From positions 2,145,001-2,209,000 of the forward strand of contig NZ_CP048878.1 of the NCBI RefSeq assembly GCF_011009015.1: a stretch of DNA of 64,000 nucleotides, given 5' to 3'. Both the position numbers and the translations under genes were made by a program. Shown piece after piece: positions 1 through 9,330 of this stretch. The notes below the pieces were generated by a model. The model was not told where the DNA came from. It searched no databases and was given only the letters and a program-made list of their open reading frames with translations. Each line of letters begins with the position of its first letter. Positions within the stretch are counted from its first letter, which is position 1. This stretch comes from Spartinivicinus ruber (GTDB lineage: Bacteria; Pseudomonadota; Gammaproteobacteria; Pseudomonadales; Zooshikellaceae).

Positions 1-1
1 A

Positions 2-1084
2 GCTATTGATGCTAACATGTCAATACGTCAAAAGCCGTATAATCAGCGAGTTGTATTACAACGTCAGCAATTAAAACTGCCTTTATTACCGACAACCACC
101 ATCGGTTCGTTTCCGCAAACCACAGCTATTCGAGCGGCCAGGAAAGCATTTAAAGCAGGTAAATTAACGGAAGCTGAATACCGTGCCGAAATGAAACAGC
201 AAATTGCAGATGCCGTACATCGTCAGGAAACTCTCGACTTAGATGTGTTGGTGCATGGCGAAGCTGAGCGTAACGACATGGTGGAGTATTTTGGAGAACA
301 ATTGTCAGGCTTTTTATTTAGCCAGCATGGTTGGGTCCAAAGCTATGGTTCCCGGTGTGTGAAACCGCCTATTATTTTAGGGGATATTAAGCGGGAGCAG
401 CCGATGACAGTTGAATGGATTCGTTATGCGCAAACCTTAACGAATAAACCATTAAAAGGCATGTTAACCGGCCCTGTGACCATGCTTTGCTGGTCTTTCC
501 CAAGAGAAGACGTTAGTCGTGAAGTGAGCTGCTTACAGTTAGCTTTGGCTTTACGTGACGAAGTACAGGATTTGGAAAAAGCAGGTATTCATATTATTCA
601 AATTGATGAACCGGCTATTCGGGAAGGTTTACCTTTAAGAAAAGCGGAATGGCAACAATATTTAGATTGGGCAGTGCGCTGTTTTAAAATTGCATCTTGT
701 GGAGTAGAAAATACAACGCAAATTCACACCCATATGTGTTATAGCGAATTTAATGACATTATTGAAGCAATTGCTGCGTTAGATGCAGATGTGATTACAA
801 TTGAAACATCCCGGTCTGATATGGAACTGCTGGATGCCTTTGAAAACTTTGAATACCCAAACGAAATAGGCCCAGGGGTTTATGATATTCACTCACCGAA
901 TATCCCAAGTCAAGACTGGATTAAACAACTACTGAAAAAAGCAGCCAATAAAATAGACCTGGAACGACTCTGGGTTAACCCTGACTGTGGTTTAAAAACC
1001 CGTGATTGGAGCGAAACAGAACAGGCATTAGCAAATATGGTAGCAGTTGCTAAAGAATTGCGGGAGGAATATCAAGCGAGTTAG
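2..1084 (+). CDS. metE: 5-methyltetrahydropteroyltriglutamate-homocysteine methyltransferase, C-terminal part (cut by window edge)
   Basis: Cobalamin-independent methionine synthase transfers the methyl group of methyl-tetrahydrofolate-triglutamate to homocysteine in the cytosol. The frame is open from base 2, so the gene starts before the window; only the catalytic C-terminal barrel (about 360 of some 755 residues) is seen. Diagnostic motifs are [10 protein letters not shown] near the start, [15 protein letters not shown], the zinc ligands in [10 protein letters not shown] and NPDCGLKTR, and [11 protein letters not shown]. The ATG at 17 is internal and not a real start. The gene ends normally and is followed at once by a terminator hairpin. 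I see no lesion. Confidence 0.95.
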   Translation, partial: AIDANMSIRQKPYNQRVVLQRQQLKLPLLPTTTIGSFPQTTAIRAARKAFKAGKLTEAEYRAEMKQQIADAVHRQETLDLDVLVHGEAERNDMVEYFGEQLSGFLFSQHGWVQSYGSRCVKPPIILGDIKREQPMTVEWIRYAQTLTNKPLKGMLTGPVTMLCWSFPREDVSREVSCLQLALALRDEVQDLEKAGIHIIQIDEPAIREGLPLRKAEWQQYLDWAVRCFKIASCGVENTTQIHTHMCYSEFNDIIEAIAALDADVITIETSRSDMELLDAFENFEYPNEIGPGVYDIHSPNIPSQDWIKQLLKKAANKIDLERLWVNPDCGLKTRDWSETEQALANMVAVAKELREEYQAS

Positions 1085-1092
1085 TGATGAAG

Positions 1093-1118
1093 TCATCTGC
1101 CGAGATTTCGGCAGATGA
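1093..1118 (+). terminator. Hairpin terminator after metE
   Basis: An 11-bp perfect inverted repeat (TCATCTGCCGA and its complement) with a 4-nt loop lies 8 nt after the metE stop and is followed by a T-rich stretch. The T-tract is interrupted, so termination strength is uncertain. Confidence 0.7.
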
Positions 1119-1166
1119 TACAATCTTTGTTGTTTAATGAGAATTATTTTACATTCACTAAAAAGA

Positions 1167-1599
1167 TTAGCTCGCCACTTTCTTTTGTTGAGTGTACCTG
1201 TTAACGATAGATGTTAAAGTACCATTCCTTTTTATGCTATTTAATGTTTTATTAATCTCTGGAATAAGGTTTTTCCACTTTTTGTTCAATAAAAAACGAT
1301 AGTCAACACCATTAACTTCTTGTTCTGAAAAATATAAATCAGCTGTCCAGTCATCTTGTTGAGCTAACCATTGGCCAGTCAGTTGAGCAACAATGCCTAT
1401 GGGCACCCGCTTTTTAGTAACTAGTCTAAGTACATTTTTATTAGAGCTGGTTTCTTACTTAATGATTTGTTTGTTGTCAAAGTAAGGCTGTAATGATGGG
1501 TAGTGATGGCCTATACGAGTGACCAGACAACATCTTTTATCCGCATAATGGTGTCACTGTATACCACTTTATCTGGTTGATCTATCCACTCTATAGCAA
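1167..1599 (-). pseudogene. Broken periplasmic solute-binding protein (SBP family 3-like)
   Basis: A remnant of a periplasmic amino-acid-type binding protein on the minus strand. Reading from 1599 downwards, the frame gives AIEWIDQPDKVVYSDTIM and then WSLV before a stop (1511-1513). The sense continues in another frame with TRIGHHYPSLQPYFDNKQII, meets an in-frame TAA at 1455-1457, and then runs open to 1167 through WLAQQDDWTADLYFSEQEV and LNSIKRNGTLTSIVNRY, a typical C-terminal end of this family. So there is at least one frameshift and one nonsense codon, and the N-terminal third is missing. The truncation point abuts a dispersed repeat (1600-1757), whose insertion may have cut the gene. Three intact relatives lie at 27990, 42196 and 43012. 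Confidence 0.75.
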
Positions 1600-1757
1600 A
1601 ATGCAAGGAGCATTTAACTGTCACCCTAATCATTATATTAAAATATAAACTCATAGGGGAAAGTCTGATACAGCAAGGCTTGCGGTAGCGGCTTTAATTT
1701 ACATAAAAGTGCTACTGGAACTCATCGCTCGCCTCAATAACCATTCGCTTAGACTAT
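1600..1757 (-). repeat. Dispersed MITE-like element, copy A
   Basis: The reverse complement of this stretch matches copies at 34414-34556 and 50360-50536. Shared blocks include the end carrying GCGAATGGTT, a GATGAG block, the block ATGTAAATTAAAG shared with the 34-kb copy, and the block GTTAAATGCTCC shared with the 50-kb copy. Its outer end overlaps the glpD stop codon, so the element may supply the last bases of glpD. The other end appears truncated against the solute-binding pseudogene. Boundaries are accurate to within several bases. Confidence 0.75.
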
Positions 1758-3277
1758 ATTTGGTGCCACTTTTCTAAGTAGTAACTCAAGTGGTTAAATT
1801 GTTTACGGTTAATCATTATACCTGTTTTAGTTCGTCTCCATAAAATATCATCAATGTGATTTACCCATTCATGTTCAACTAAATAATCAACTTCACAGCC
1901 GTATAAGCCAGCACCAAAATAAGGCCCCATCATTTCTGGGCCTTGAATGCCATTAAGAAATAGCATGCAACGGCTGCCATAACTACTGACGTAGCGGTTA
2001 ATCATTTTTTCCTCTAACCAGGGAAAGTTTTGTTGTAATTGTTTTTGTAAACCTGAGATACCCTCTGTTAAATCCCCCCCTGGTAATGGTGTGTTTTGAG
2101 TCCAAGGTTCACCCATATTAGTAATGTAAGGGGTTAGTTTTGCCAGTGCTGCTTCAGCTAACTTACGGTAGGTTGTAATTTTGCCACCAAAAACTGACAA
2201 TAAAGGAGCCTTATTATCTTGATTGCTGAGCGTTAAGGTATAGTCTCGGGTAATGGCGGAAGGATCGTTGGATTCATCATCACACAAAGGGCGAACACCG
2301 GCGTAACTATAAACAATATCAGCTTCACTAATATGTTGTTTAAAGTGGCTATTGATAATATTAATCAAATAATCAACCTCTGTAGCTGAGATTTTTACTT
2401 GCCGAGGGTCTCCTTGGTATTCAACATCAGTAGTACCAATTAGTGAGAAGTCATTTAAATAAGGAATAACGAAAACGATCCGTTGGTCATTATTTTGCAA
2501 AATATAAGCTTCAGAACCTTCATGTAGCTTAGGTACCACAATATGGCTGCCTTTTATTAGGCGGATTTTATAGGGCGATTGGGTATGGATATTATTTTGC
2601 AATACATTTGCTACCCAGGGGCCAGCAGCATTGACAATGCCATTACAATAATGGGTGGTTAGCTTTTGAGTTAGCTCATTGCGTAATACCACCTTCCAAT
2701 AACCGTTTTCGCGAAATGCTTCCACAAAGGATGTTCGATTTCGAATATCAGCACCATGCTGATAAGCGGATATGATATTACTGATAACCAGTCGGGCATC
2801 ATCGACCCAGCAGTCAGCATATTCAAAGCCTTGTTTAATTTTCTCATCTAATGCAGAGTCTTCATCGAATCGTACGCCACGAGAGGCCTCTAGTGATTCT
2901 CGCTTACCTAAGTGGTCGTATAAAAATAAACCCGTGCGAATCATCCAGGCTGGGCGTAAATGAGGCTGGTGAGGTAGAACAAAACGCATAGGTTTAACTA
3001 AGTGAGGCGCTATTTTTAATAATACTTCCCTCTCCTGTAGGGCTTCTTTGACTAGTCTAAATTCATAATGCTCTAAATAGCGTAAACCACCATGAATCAG
3101 CTTGCTACTGGCTGATGAAGTAGCGGAAGCAAAATCCTGTTGTTCGCAAATAAGCACTTTTAAACCACGTCCTGCTGCATCGGCAGCAATGCCGGCACCG
3201 TTGATACCGCCACCAATTATAATCAGATCTATAGGGTTTGTTGGGCTATTGCCGACTAATGCATCCATAAAGCACAT
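1754..3277 (-). CDS. glpD: Aerobic glycerol-3-phosphate dehydrogenase
   Basis: A membrane-associated FAD enzyme that oxidises glycerol-3-phosphate to dihydroxyacetone phosphate and feeds electrons to quinone. The N-terminal dinucleotide fold IIGGGINGAGIAADAAGRG is followed by the family signature SSKLIHGGLRYLEHYEFRL and LRPAWMIRTGLFLYDHLGKR, and later VNAAGPWVANV and GGKITTYRKLAE. Length (507 aa) matches the family. The longer open frame to 3319 would start inside a GlpR-type operator and has no ribosome site. The ATG at 3277 has AAAGGA just upstream; ATG 3268 is an alternative. The gene lies downstream of glpR on the same strand, with 174 bp between. Confidence 0.95.
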   Translation of the reverse strand: MCFMDALVGNSPTNPIDLIIIGGGINGAGIAADAAGRGLKVLICEQQDFASATSSASSKLIHGGLRYLEHYEFRLVKEALQEREVLLKIAPHLVKPMRFVLPHQPHLRPAWMIRTGLFLYDHLGKRESLEASRGVRFDEDSALDEKIKQGFEYADCWVDDARLVISNIISAYQHGADIRNRTSFVEAFRENGYWKVVLRNELTQKLTTHYCNGIVNAAGPWVANVLQNNIHTQSPYKIRLIKGSHIVVPKLHEGSEAYILQNNDQRIVFVIPYLNDFSLIGTTDVEYQGDPRQVKISATEVDYLINIINSHFKQHISEADIVYSYAGVRPLCDDESNDPSAITRDYTLTLSNQDNKAPLLSVFGGKITTYRKLAEAALAKLTPYITNMGEPWTQNTPLPGGDLTEGISGLQKQLQQNFPWLEEKMINRYVSSYGSRCMLFLNGIQGPEMMGPYFGAGLYGCEVDYLVEHEWVNHIDDILWRRTKTGIMINRKQFNHLSYYLEKWHQI

Positions 3278-3308
3278 GTTTCCTTTTAATAAAAACCTTG
3301 CATGTAAG

Positions 3309-3338
3309 ATTTCGAACATTATTTTCGAAAAAGAACAT
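3309..3338. promoter_or_regulatory. Probable GlpR operator upstream of glpD
   Basis: Read on the minus strand, 3338-3321 gives ATGTTCTTTTTCGAAAAT, matching 13 of 18 positions of the E. coli GlpR operator consensus ATGTTCGATAACGAACAT. A second half-site, ATGTTCGAAAT, follows at 3319-3309. Position, 40-60 nt upstream of the chosen glpD start, fits repression by the neighbouring GlpR. Confidence 0.6.
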
Positions 3339-3451
3339 TACCTGAGTTTAACGTGTGACCATTAGTAAATACAAGCTGAAAGGTTGGGTTAGAAAAAATA
3401 CTACGAGAAGTCGATAAAAAGTGTATTAAGTCTTTTTATGAGGTGTATAAG

Positions 3452-4210
3452 TCAACATTCGATTAATTCGACGTTATAGTCATTTAACTGTTGTTTTAGC
3501 TTAGAGAAGGGACAGTGGTCAGTAAATACCTTACTGATTTGGGTGATATGGCCTAAACGAACTACGGCGTTACGACCAAACTTTGAATGGTCTGCTGCTA
3601 AATAAACGGCGCGAGAGTTATTAATAATAGCTTGTGAAACCTTTACTTCCTGGTAGTCAAAATCAAGCAATGCCCCATCGGCGTCAATACCACTAATGCC
3701 GATGATACCGAAATCCACCTTAAACTGTTGGATAAAATCCACTGTGGCTTGCCCTACAATACCTCCATCAGGTTGTCTGAGCTGACCTCCGGCTAATATG
3801 ACTTCAAAGTCAGTTTTATTGCAAAACAAACTGGCCACGTGAATGTTATTAGTGATAATTTTTAGCCCTTGATGCTTTAACAGGGCTTTGGCAATGGTTT
3901 CGGTAGTCGTGCCAATGTTAATAAAAAGCGATGCATGATTGGGAATATAAGTAACTAGTTGTTTGGCTATTCGCTTTTTTTCGTTTAACTGCATAATTTG
4001 GCGGGTATGATAAGCCGTATTTTGCGTACTGGTTTGTGACACAGCACCGCCATGATAACGAATAATTTTACCGGTATTTGCCAGGTTATTCAGATCGCGT
4101 CGAATGGTTTGGGGAGTAACACTAAAATGATGGGCTAAGTCATCAATGCTGGCATAACCATGTTGAATAACCCAATTTACAATTTCTTGATGTCGGTGTT
4201 GTTGTGTCAT
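3452..4210 (-). CDS. glpR: DeoR-family glycerol-3-phosphate regulon repressor
   Basis: A cytosolic DNA-binding repressor that responds to glycerol-3-phosphate. Residues 1-60 form a DeoR winged helix-turn-helix (SIDDLAHHFSVTPQTIRRDLNNL) ending in the KIIRYHGGAV motif. The C-terminal sensor domain has the sugar-phosphate isomerase-like motifs NIGTTTETIAKAL, ITNNIHVA and AADHSKFGR. Length is 252 aa, as in E. coli GlpR. It is divergent from glpK (115 bp between) and upstream of glpD, which identifies the sugar phosphate it probably senses. Confidence 0.93.
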   Translation of the reverse strand: MTQQHRHQEIVNWVIQHGYASIDDLAHHFSVTPQTIRRDLNNLANTGKIIRYHGGAVSQTSTQNTAYHTRQIMQLNEKKRIAKQLVTYIPNHASLFINIGTTTETIAKALLKHQGLKIITNNIHVASLFCNKTDFEVILAGGQLRQPDGGIVGQATVDFIQQFKVDFGIIGISGIDADGALLDFDYQEVKVSQAIINNSRAVYLAADHSKFGRNAVVRLGHITQISKVFTDHCPFSKLKQQLNDYNVELIEC

Positions 4211-4325
4211 AGTGTATCTCTGTAACCACCATTTTTGAGTGGTGGAAGAATACTCTTTTATTTAAGATAAAGTCATCATTAAATTGATTGGTACTTGCTG
4301 GTAAGGAATAAAAAAAGGAGTAAGC

Positions 4326-5813
4326 ATGTCAACCTATATTTTGGCTATTGATCAAGGTACCACCAGCTCTCGGGCAATTATTTTTAACGAAAAAGGCCTA
4401 CCACTATGGCAAGCGCAGCAGGAGTTTAAACAATATTATCCCGATGACGGTTGGGTTGAGCATGATCCTGAGGAAATTTGGATAACTACTTTACAGGTTT
4501 GTCAGCAAGTGATGCAAAAAGGCAAACTGCGGGCAGCGGATATAGCGGCAATCGGTATTACTAATCAGCGTGAAACAACGGTCGTGTGGGACCGGGAGAC
4601 AGGTAAGCCTATTTATAATGCAATTGTCTGGCAAGACAGGCGCACTGCGGATTATTGCGAAAAATTAACCCGAGCCGGTAAGGAAACGGTTATTAATCAA
4701 AAAACGGGTCTATTAATAGACCCTTATTTCTCAGCATCGAAAGTAAACTGGTTGTTAGAAAATGTACCTGATGCAAGAGAAAATGCTGAATCGGGAAAAT
4801 TATTATTTGGCACCATTGATACTTTTTTACTATGGCGATTAACTGGTGGTAAAAGCCATAAGACTGATGCTACTAATGCTTCTCGAACTCAGTTGTTTAA
4901 TATTCATACGCAGCAGTGGGATGAAGAGTTATTAAAACTTCACCATGTTCCCGTTGCCCTAATGCCGGAAGTAATGGATTGCAGTGCTGATTTTGGTGTA
5001 ACAGAACGCACCTTGTTTGGAGGAGAAATTCCTATTTATTCGATGGCAGGTGATCAGCAGGCTGCACTGGTGGGGCAGGCTTGTTTTAAGCCAGGAATGG
5101 TAAAAAGCACCTATGGAACAGGTTGCTTTGTCATTATGAATACTGGTGAACAGGCGATACAGTCTGAAAATCGATTGTTAACTACTATCGGCTATCGGCT
5201 TAATGGCAAAGTGAGCTACGCTATTGAGGGCAGTATTTTTATTGCAGGTGCAGCGATGCAATGGCTGCGAGATGGGTTAAGGCTAATTCCTCACGCCAAT
5301 GTTACAGAAGCATTGGCTCAAGTAGCGAAAAAAAGTCATGGGGTGTATATGGTACCGGCTTTTACTGGGTTAGGTGCTCCCTATTGGGACCCTCATGCCA
5401 GAGGGGCCATTATGGGTTTAACGCGAGATACCGGTATCGCAGAAATAGTCTCTGCAGGTTTGCAGTCTGTTTGCTATCAAACTAAAGACCTGATGAATGC
5501 GATGGCCGCGGATGGCGTTGTTCCTACAACCTTAAGAGTGGATGGGGGAATGGTGGTAAACAACTGGATGGTTCAGTTTTTAGCCGACATTTTAGGGGTG
5601 ACAGTCGAGCGGCCACAGGTTACTGAAACGACAGCACTTGGTGTAGCTTACCTAGCTGGACTCTATAAAGGGATATATCAGTCAGTGGATGACATTGCTA
5701 ACTATTGGCATTCTGACCAGAGGTTTGAAGTGAGTATGGAGCAAGTGCAACGAGAGAAACTCTATCAGGGCTGGCAAGAAGCTGTGCAACGGGTAAAAAG
5801 TAACAAAGGATAA
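4326..5813 (+). CDS. glpK: Glycerol kinase
   Basis: FGGY-family kinase that phosphorylates glycerol with ATP to glycerol-3-phosphate, the substrate of GlpD. The phosphate-binding motif [10 protein letters not shown] sits at residues 8-17. [26 protein letters not shown] and [14 protein letters not shown] follow, and the FGGY signature region is near [19 protein letters not shown]. Length is 495 aa, as expected. An excellent ribosome site (AAAAAAGGAG) precedes the ATG by 5 nt. No glycerol facilitator (glpF) gene is adjacent, which is unusual; glycerol must enter by another route or the gene is elsewhere. Confidence 0.96.
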   Translation: MSTYILAIDQGTTSSRAIIFNEKGLPLWQAQQEFKQYYPDDGWVEHDPEEIWITTLQVCQQVMQKGKLRAADIAAIGITNQRETTVVWDRETGKPIYNAIVWQDRRTADYCEKLTRAGKETVINQKTGLLIDPYFSASKVNWLLENVPDARENAESGKLLFGTIDTFLLWRLTGGKSHKTDATNASRTQLFNIHTQQWDEELLKLHHVPVALMPEVMDCSADFGVTERTLFGGEIPIYSMAGDQQAALVGQACFKPGMVKSTYGTGCFVIMNTGEQAIQSENRLLTTIGYRLNGKVSYAIEGSIFIAGAAMQWLRDGLRLIPHANVTEALAQVAKKSHGVYMVPAFTGLGAPYWDPHARGAIMGLTRDTGIAEIVSAGLQSVCYQTKDLMNAMAADGVVPTTLRVDGGMVVNNWMVQFLADILGVTVERPQVTETTALGVAYLAGLYKGIYQSVDDIANYWHSDQRFEVSMEQVQREKLYQGWQEAVQRVKSNKG

Positions 5814-5821
5814 AGAGCTAG

Positions 5822-5854
5822 CTTGCCCGAACAAAAACGTTAGTTTCGGGCAAG
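5822..5854. terminator. Hairpin between convergent glpK and a small secreted protein gene
   Basis: A perfect 10-bp inverted repeat, CTTGCCCGAA and its complement, with a 13-nt loop. It lies 8 nt after the glpK stop and overlaps the last codons of the convergent gene at 5840-6112. No T-tract follows on the plus strand, so it may be a weak bidirectional terminator. Confidence 0.55.
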
Positions 5855-6112
5855 ATGAATTTCTACTACTTGTGGATTTAGTCGTTGCAAGCTTGTAGTG
5901 AATGTTTTTACAAACTGCAAAGCCTCATGCTGAGTTGTAAATTTTTTGGCTTTGTCACGGTTGCCATAACTGCCGTTATTGACGGCATAACAGTCGGACC
6001 ACCCTTTACAGTTCAGTTTAACTGCCCACTTGGGTAGGGGCTGAGTTGCTTTGGGGCCTGCAATAGCGCCGGAAAAGCACAGTAATAATAAGGGTATTAG
6101 GCTCCATTTCAT
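5840..6112 (-). CDS. Small secreted protein of unknown function
   Basis: Not recognised. The 90-residue product begins MKWSLIPLLLLCFSGAIAG, a typical signal peptide with cleavage near residue 19, so the mature protein is probably periplasmic or secreted. The mature part has two cysteines in KLNCKGWSDCYA, able to form a disulfide. An upstream ATG at 6130 is in frame, but AAGGT stands 6-8 nt before the ATG at 6112 and the signal peptide begins cleanly there. It converges on glpK and shares a hairpin with it. Confidence 0.6.
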   Translation of the reverse strand: MKWSLIPLLLLCFSGAIAGPKATQPLPKWAVKLNCKGWSDCYAVNNGSYGNRDKAKKFTTQHEALQFVKTFTTSLQRLNPQVVEIHLARN

Positions 6113-6130
6113 AATCTTACCTTGTTTCAT

Positions 6131-6906
6131 GAAGTCTACTCAGTTGATCATAGGCTTAATTATAAACCATCATCCCGAAATAGTATTTTAAATTGGTTGT
6201 ATAGGTGATGGTTTAGTCAGCTTTGGTTGTTTTGCGTTCAGTTTAGATGCTTTGTGTTTGGCTAGTAAATAGACAGTTCAATTGTATCAGTTCCTCTTTG
6301 ATGATTCACCTTGTTGTTTTAATTATATCCAGGTCTGTTTATGTTGGGACAGTGAAGTCTTTGACCTAATCGTGCGTTTGAAAATAAGAAATAATCAAGC
6401 AACTTAAGGTGATAAGATGATGCAACAGTTATATAGTTCATTAACCAAACTTGGCAAAGTCAAACTGATAAATTCTCAGGTTTTAGACATAAAGTTAAAT
6501 GTAAGTAAAATCCAACTAAGAGAAAGTTTTTTATTGATGCACAATGCATTAAACATATAATCCGCTTTGTTGGTGGTTGGCAGTATTTAGAGTGTAATTT
6601 TCATGATGAACTGATCCTCGATAATAATCAGTAGCTAATAAAAAATAACAACAATAAATATTAGGAAAAAATTATAAAATAAGGCGACTTTAGTCGTGCA
6701 CTTTTGAAGAAGATTCAATAAAAAATGAGTACGACTATGATATAATTAGTCATCCCTCTCATACCGAGACTAAAAAGTTCCAATGGTTAGCAAAAGTTAA
6801 AAAGATTAAAAAAGGTATCTGTTTACTGATCAAGAGATAGCGATTAATGCATAACGGTGCTAATATTTTTCCACATTTTCTTGGTATCTAGAGTTAACAC
6901 ACTATT
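6131..6906. other. Non-coding or decayed stretch
   Basis: No intact gene. Short open pieces in one direction look like worn coding sequence: 48 codons from an ATG at about 6418; a piece reading IRFVGGWQYLECNFHDELIL at about 6560-6632; and a piece ending KVKKIKKGICLLIKR at about 6840. They are separated by stops and match nothing I can name. They may be remnants of one lost gene upstream of the broken DUF4336 gene. Confidence 0.3.
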
Positions 6907-7587
6907 ATGCTAAAAAAGCTTGCAGAAAATCTATGGACAGTAGAAAGCGATATGCGTTTTTTAGGAGCTGATATTGCTCTTCGAATGACAGTGGTTCGAC
7001 TATCGAATAATACGTTAGTGTTAATTAGTCCGGTGGCCATAGAAGAAGCAATGGTTGATGCGTGAAATCAATTAGGTCATGTGACGTATATTGTAGCACC
7101 TAACTTAATGCATCACCTTTATGCTGAGGAGGCAAAGCAACATTTTCCTGATGCTAGTTTATTGGTGGCTCCTGGGTTACCAGCGAAGCGTAGGGACCTG
7201 GCATTTGACTATGTATTTGATAATCAGTCTTTTCAACCATGGCAGAGTGAACTTAGTCACTTTGTCTTTACTGCTTTGCCAATATTAAATGAGGTGGTAT
7301 TTTTTCATCCGGCAAGTAATAGTCTAATTGTGACTGACCTGGTGTGTAATATTCAAAAAGTCGATAGATCTCTTTTCAGTCTTTATTTACGTTTGTCCGG
7401 GGTGTTAGGAAAATTGGCCATGAGCAGAATGTTTCGCTTGTTAATGCGTAATAAAACCCATGCCAGGGAGCAATTACGTCAAATATTACACTGGAACTTT
7501 GAGCGCATCGTAATGGCACATGGTGATGTGATTGAACAGGCTGGGCAGAATAAACTGAAGGAAGCAGTTAGCTGGTTAAATATATGA
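6907..7587 (+). pseudogene. DUF4336 domain protein interrupted by an in-frame UGA
   Basis: From ATG 6907 the frame reads MLKKLAENLWTVESDMRFLG, then LRMTVVRLSNNTLVLISPV and AIEEAMVDA. It meets TGA at 7063-7065 and continues in the same frame with NQLGHVTYIVAPNLMHHLYA, AKQHFPDASLLVAPGLPAKR and ALPILNEVVFFHPASNSLIV to 7587. Both parts belong to one DUF4336 protein (metallo-hydrolase-like, about 226 aa), so the gene is whole except for one nonsense codon. The rest of the sequence is well preserved, so the stop is either recent or read through. I see no selenocysteine insertion element. A GTG restart at 7081 would give only a 168-aa product without the N-terminal part. Confidence 0.75.
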
Positions 7588-7682
7588 ATATATTTTAAAT
7601 AGCTGATCTCTCGATCAAGAAATAGGAGAAACTATTACCTTATTTTGTACATGAACCACTAGTAATATTTTTATAATAAAAG

Positions 7683-7708
7683 GGCTGCAATCTGGAAAGA
7701 TGGCAGCC
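7683..7708 (-). terminator. Terminator of the cold-shock gene
   Basis: Read on the minus strand, GGCTGC, a 14-nt loop, GCAGCC and then CCTTTTATT. It lies about 30 nt beyond the stop of the gene at 7739-7945. Confidence 0.6.
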
Positions 7709-7738
7709 ATATAAGGGGAAAAGGATAAGGAGAGTTAA

Positions 7739-7945
7739 TTAAAGTACAGTTACATTATCAGCTTGAGGGCCTTTTTGCCCTTGCTTAATATTGAACTGAA
7801 CTTTTTGGCCCTCAATTAGGGTTCGATGGCCAGTACCGCTAATCGCACTGTAATGAACAAATACATCCGAGCCATTGTCTTGCTCAATAAACCCGAACCC
7901 TTTAGTCTCGTTAAACCATTTTACATGACCAAAATTAGTGGACAT
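7739..7945 (-). CDS. Cold-shock domain protein (CspA family)
   Basis: A 68-residue single OB-fold nucleic-acid chaperone. It carries RNP1-like GFGFIEQ and RNP2-like DVFVHYSAI, preceded by [12 protein letters not shown], the standard order for CspA proteins that melt RNA structure. GGAG lies 8 nt before the ATG. About 290 bp of upstream DNA without a convincing gene separates it from the LysR gene, long enough for the structured 5' leader common in csp genes. Confidence 0.93.
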   Translation of the reverse strand: MSTNFGHVKWFNETKGFGFIEQDNGSDVFVHYSAISGTGHRTLIEGQKVQFNIKQGQKGPQADNVTVL

Positions 7946-8234
7946 TTAATTACTCCAGAAGCTTTACCAGTTCAAACTTGTTGGTGGCTGCTTTGGCTAT
8001 TAAAACCAATGATGAGATAGCTCAAAGTTGAGCCAATGCTGAGAATTGCAGATGTTACTTATGTAGAACGAGACGAGGTACAACAGTGGGCCTTCGAGCT
8101 GTTTTGCATAAATAGTACTGTTTTCATTTTCAGCGTAACCAGTATAGGCAATGGTTGAAAAAAGGTAAATGTAAGTCCTACTCATTAGCTATCATTAATA
8201 TTGGAAACTACCTTTAATTTTTTTGATATTAATT

Positions 8235-9128
8235 TTACAGTGACTGACACAAAAATAAAATCCACTCTTTAAACAGACTGACTTTTTGTGGAACTTGCTG
8301 CATTTTGCGGGTTATAAGGTAGTAGCTGTATTGGCTGGTACAAGGAGATGAAATAGGAGATATGAATAACTGTTTTTTCAGTTCCTGTTCAACTAGAAAA
8401 CGAGGGACTAATGCAATGCCAAGTTTTTCTTGCGCTGCTTGTATCAACATAAAATAGTGTTCAAAGCCCAGTCGCTTTTCTTTTGGCTCGTCACAATTAT
8501 GCTGTTGGAACCAATTACGCCACATGTGTTTTCTAGAAGTATGTTCGAGTAACGTATAGTGCTGGAAGTCTTTTGCTGTATTGATTGGGTAGTCTTTTTG
8601 TAATAAGTCAGGACTACAAATAGGAATTAATGTTTCATTCATTAGCCAAGTTGCATTAACTTTAGGCCAATAGTTGTCTTTGCTGCTACGAATGACAATA
8701 TCGACATTTTCTTCAAACAAAGCATCGGTATTGTCACTGGTAATGATATTTAACTGTAGGTGAGGGTGTTGCTGTTTGAATTGATTGATTTTGGGAATCA
8801 GCCAATGGGAACTCAGTGAAGGTAGCATACTGACAGTGAGAATTTCATTCGGCCGAAATTGTTGGATTAAACTTTGAGTGGCTTCATCCAACAAGTCCAT
8901 GGCTTCTATAATAGAACCCAAGTACTGTTTGCCCGCTGTGGTGAGTTGTAAGGTTTGGCCTTTCCGTTCAAACAAAGAAAACCCTAAAAACTCCTCTAAC
9001 TGCTTGACCTGCCGACTAATAGCACCTTGAGTGACAAATAGTTCGTGGGCTGCAAGAGTAAAGCTTTGATGGCGACCAGCGGCTTCAAAGGCTTTCAATG
9101 CGTTAAGAGAAGGAAGGAAACGGGGCAT
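8235..9128 (-). CDS. LysR-family transcriptional regulator (GcvA-like)
   Basis: A 297-residue regulator. The N-terminal winged helix-turn-helix reads SLNALKAFEAAGRHQSFTLA and then LFVTQGAISRQVKQLEEFL. This is followed by the periplasmic-binding-like effector domain (SMLPSLSSHWLIPKINQF, VDIVIRSS). The N-terminal pattern PSLNALKAFEAAGRH is characteristic of the GcvA subgroup. The ligand is unknown. It is divergent from the AEC transporter at 9331, about 200 bp away, so that transporter is the natural candidate target. Confidence 0.9.
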   Translation of the reverse strand: MPRFLPSLNALKAFEAAGRHQSFTLAAHELFVTQGAISRQVKQLEEFLGFSLFERKGQTLQLTTAGKQYLGSIIEAMDLLDEATQSLIQQFRPNEILTVSMLPSLSSHWLIPKINQFKQQHPHLQLNIITSDNTDALFEENVDIVIRSSKDNYWPKVNATWLMNETLIPICSPDLLQKDYPINTAKDFQHYTLLEHTSRKHMWRNWFQQHNCDEPKEKRLGFEHYFMLIQAAQEKLGIALVPRFLVEQELKKQLFISPISSPCTSQYSYYLITRKMQQVPQKVSLFKEWILFLCQSL

Positions 9129-9261
9129 AGGACTTTAATACCACAACAACAGCTTTAAACGTAAGTATGAGTTTTTCTCATGATGCTGTTCATTTTAATC
9201 GTTTGTCTGAGCCTTGGCAATCACGTCTAATTAACCCTGGATATGTTTACCCATTTTGGGA

Positions 9262-9295
9262 GGTAATCTAGCAGTTTAGATTACCCTTTTCTTTT
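9262..9295 (+). terminator. Intrinsic terminator in the leader of the AEC transporter
   Basis: Inverted repeat GGTAATCTA ... TAGATTACC with a 6-nt loop, followed by CTTTTCTTTTT. It points towards the transporter and ends 36 nt before its start codon, with no gene ending just upstream on the plus strand. It is either an attenuator of the transporter or the terminator of a short leader RNA. Confidence 0.6.
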
Positions 9296-9330
9296 TAACC
9301 TTTTAGTCAGGGATACTCATAGGAGTGGCC

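Noticed and set aside
7063-7065. Selenocysteine codon in the DUF4336 gene
   Set aside because: The position is not a known redox residue of the family, and no convincing SECIS-type hairpin follows directly; a nonsense mutation or error is simpler.
8000-8185. 61-codon minus-strand frame upstream of the cold-shock gene
   Set aside because: No ribosome site, no domain, aromatic-rich chance composition; more likely part of the csp leader region.
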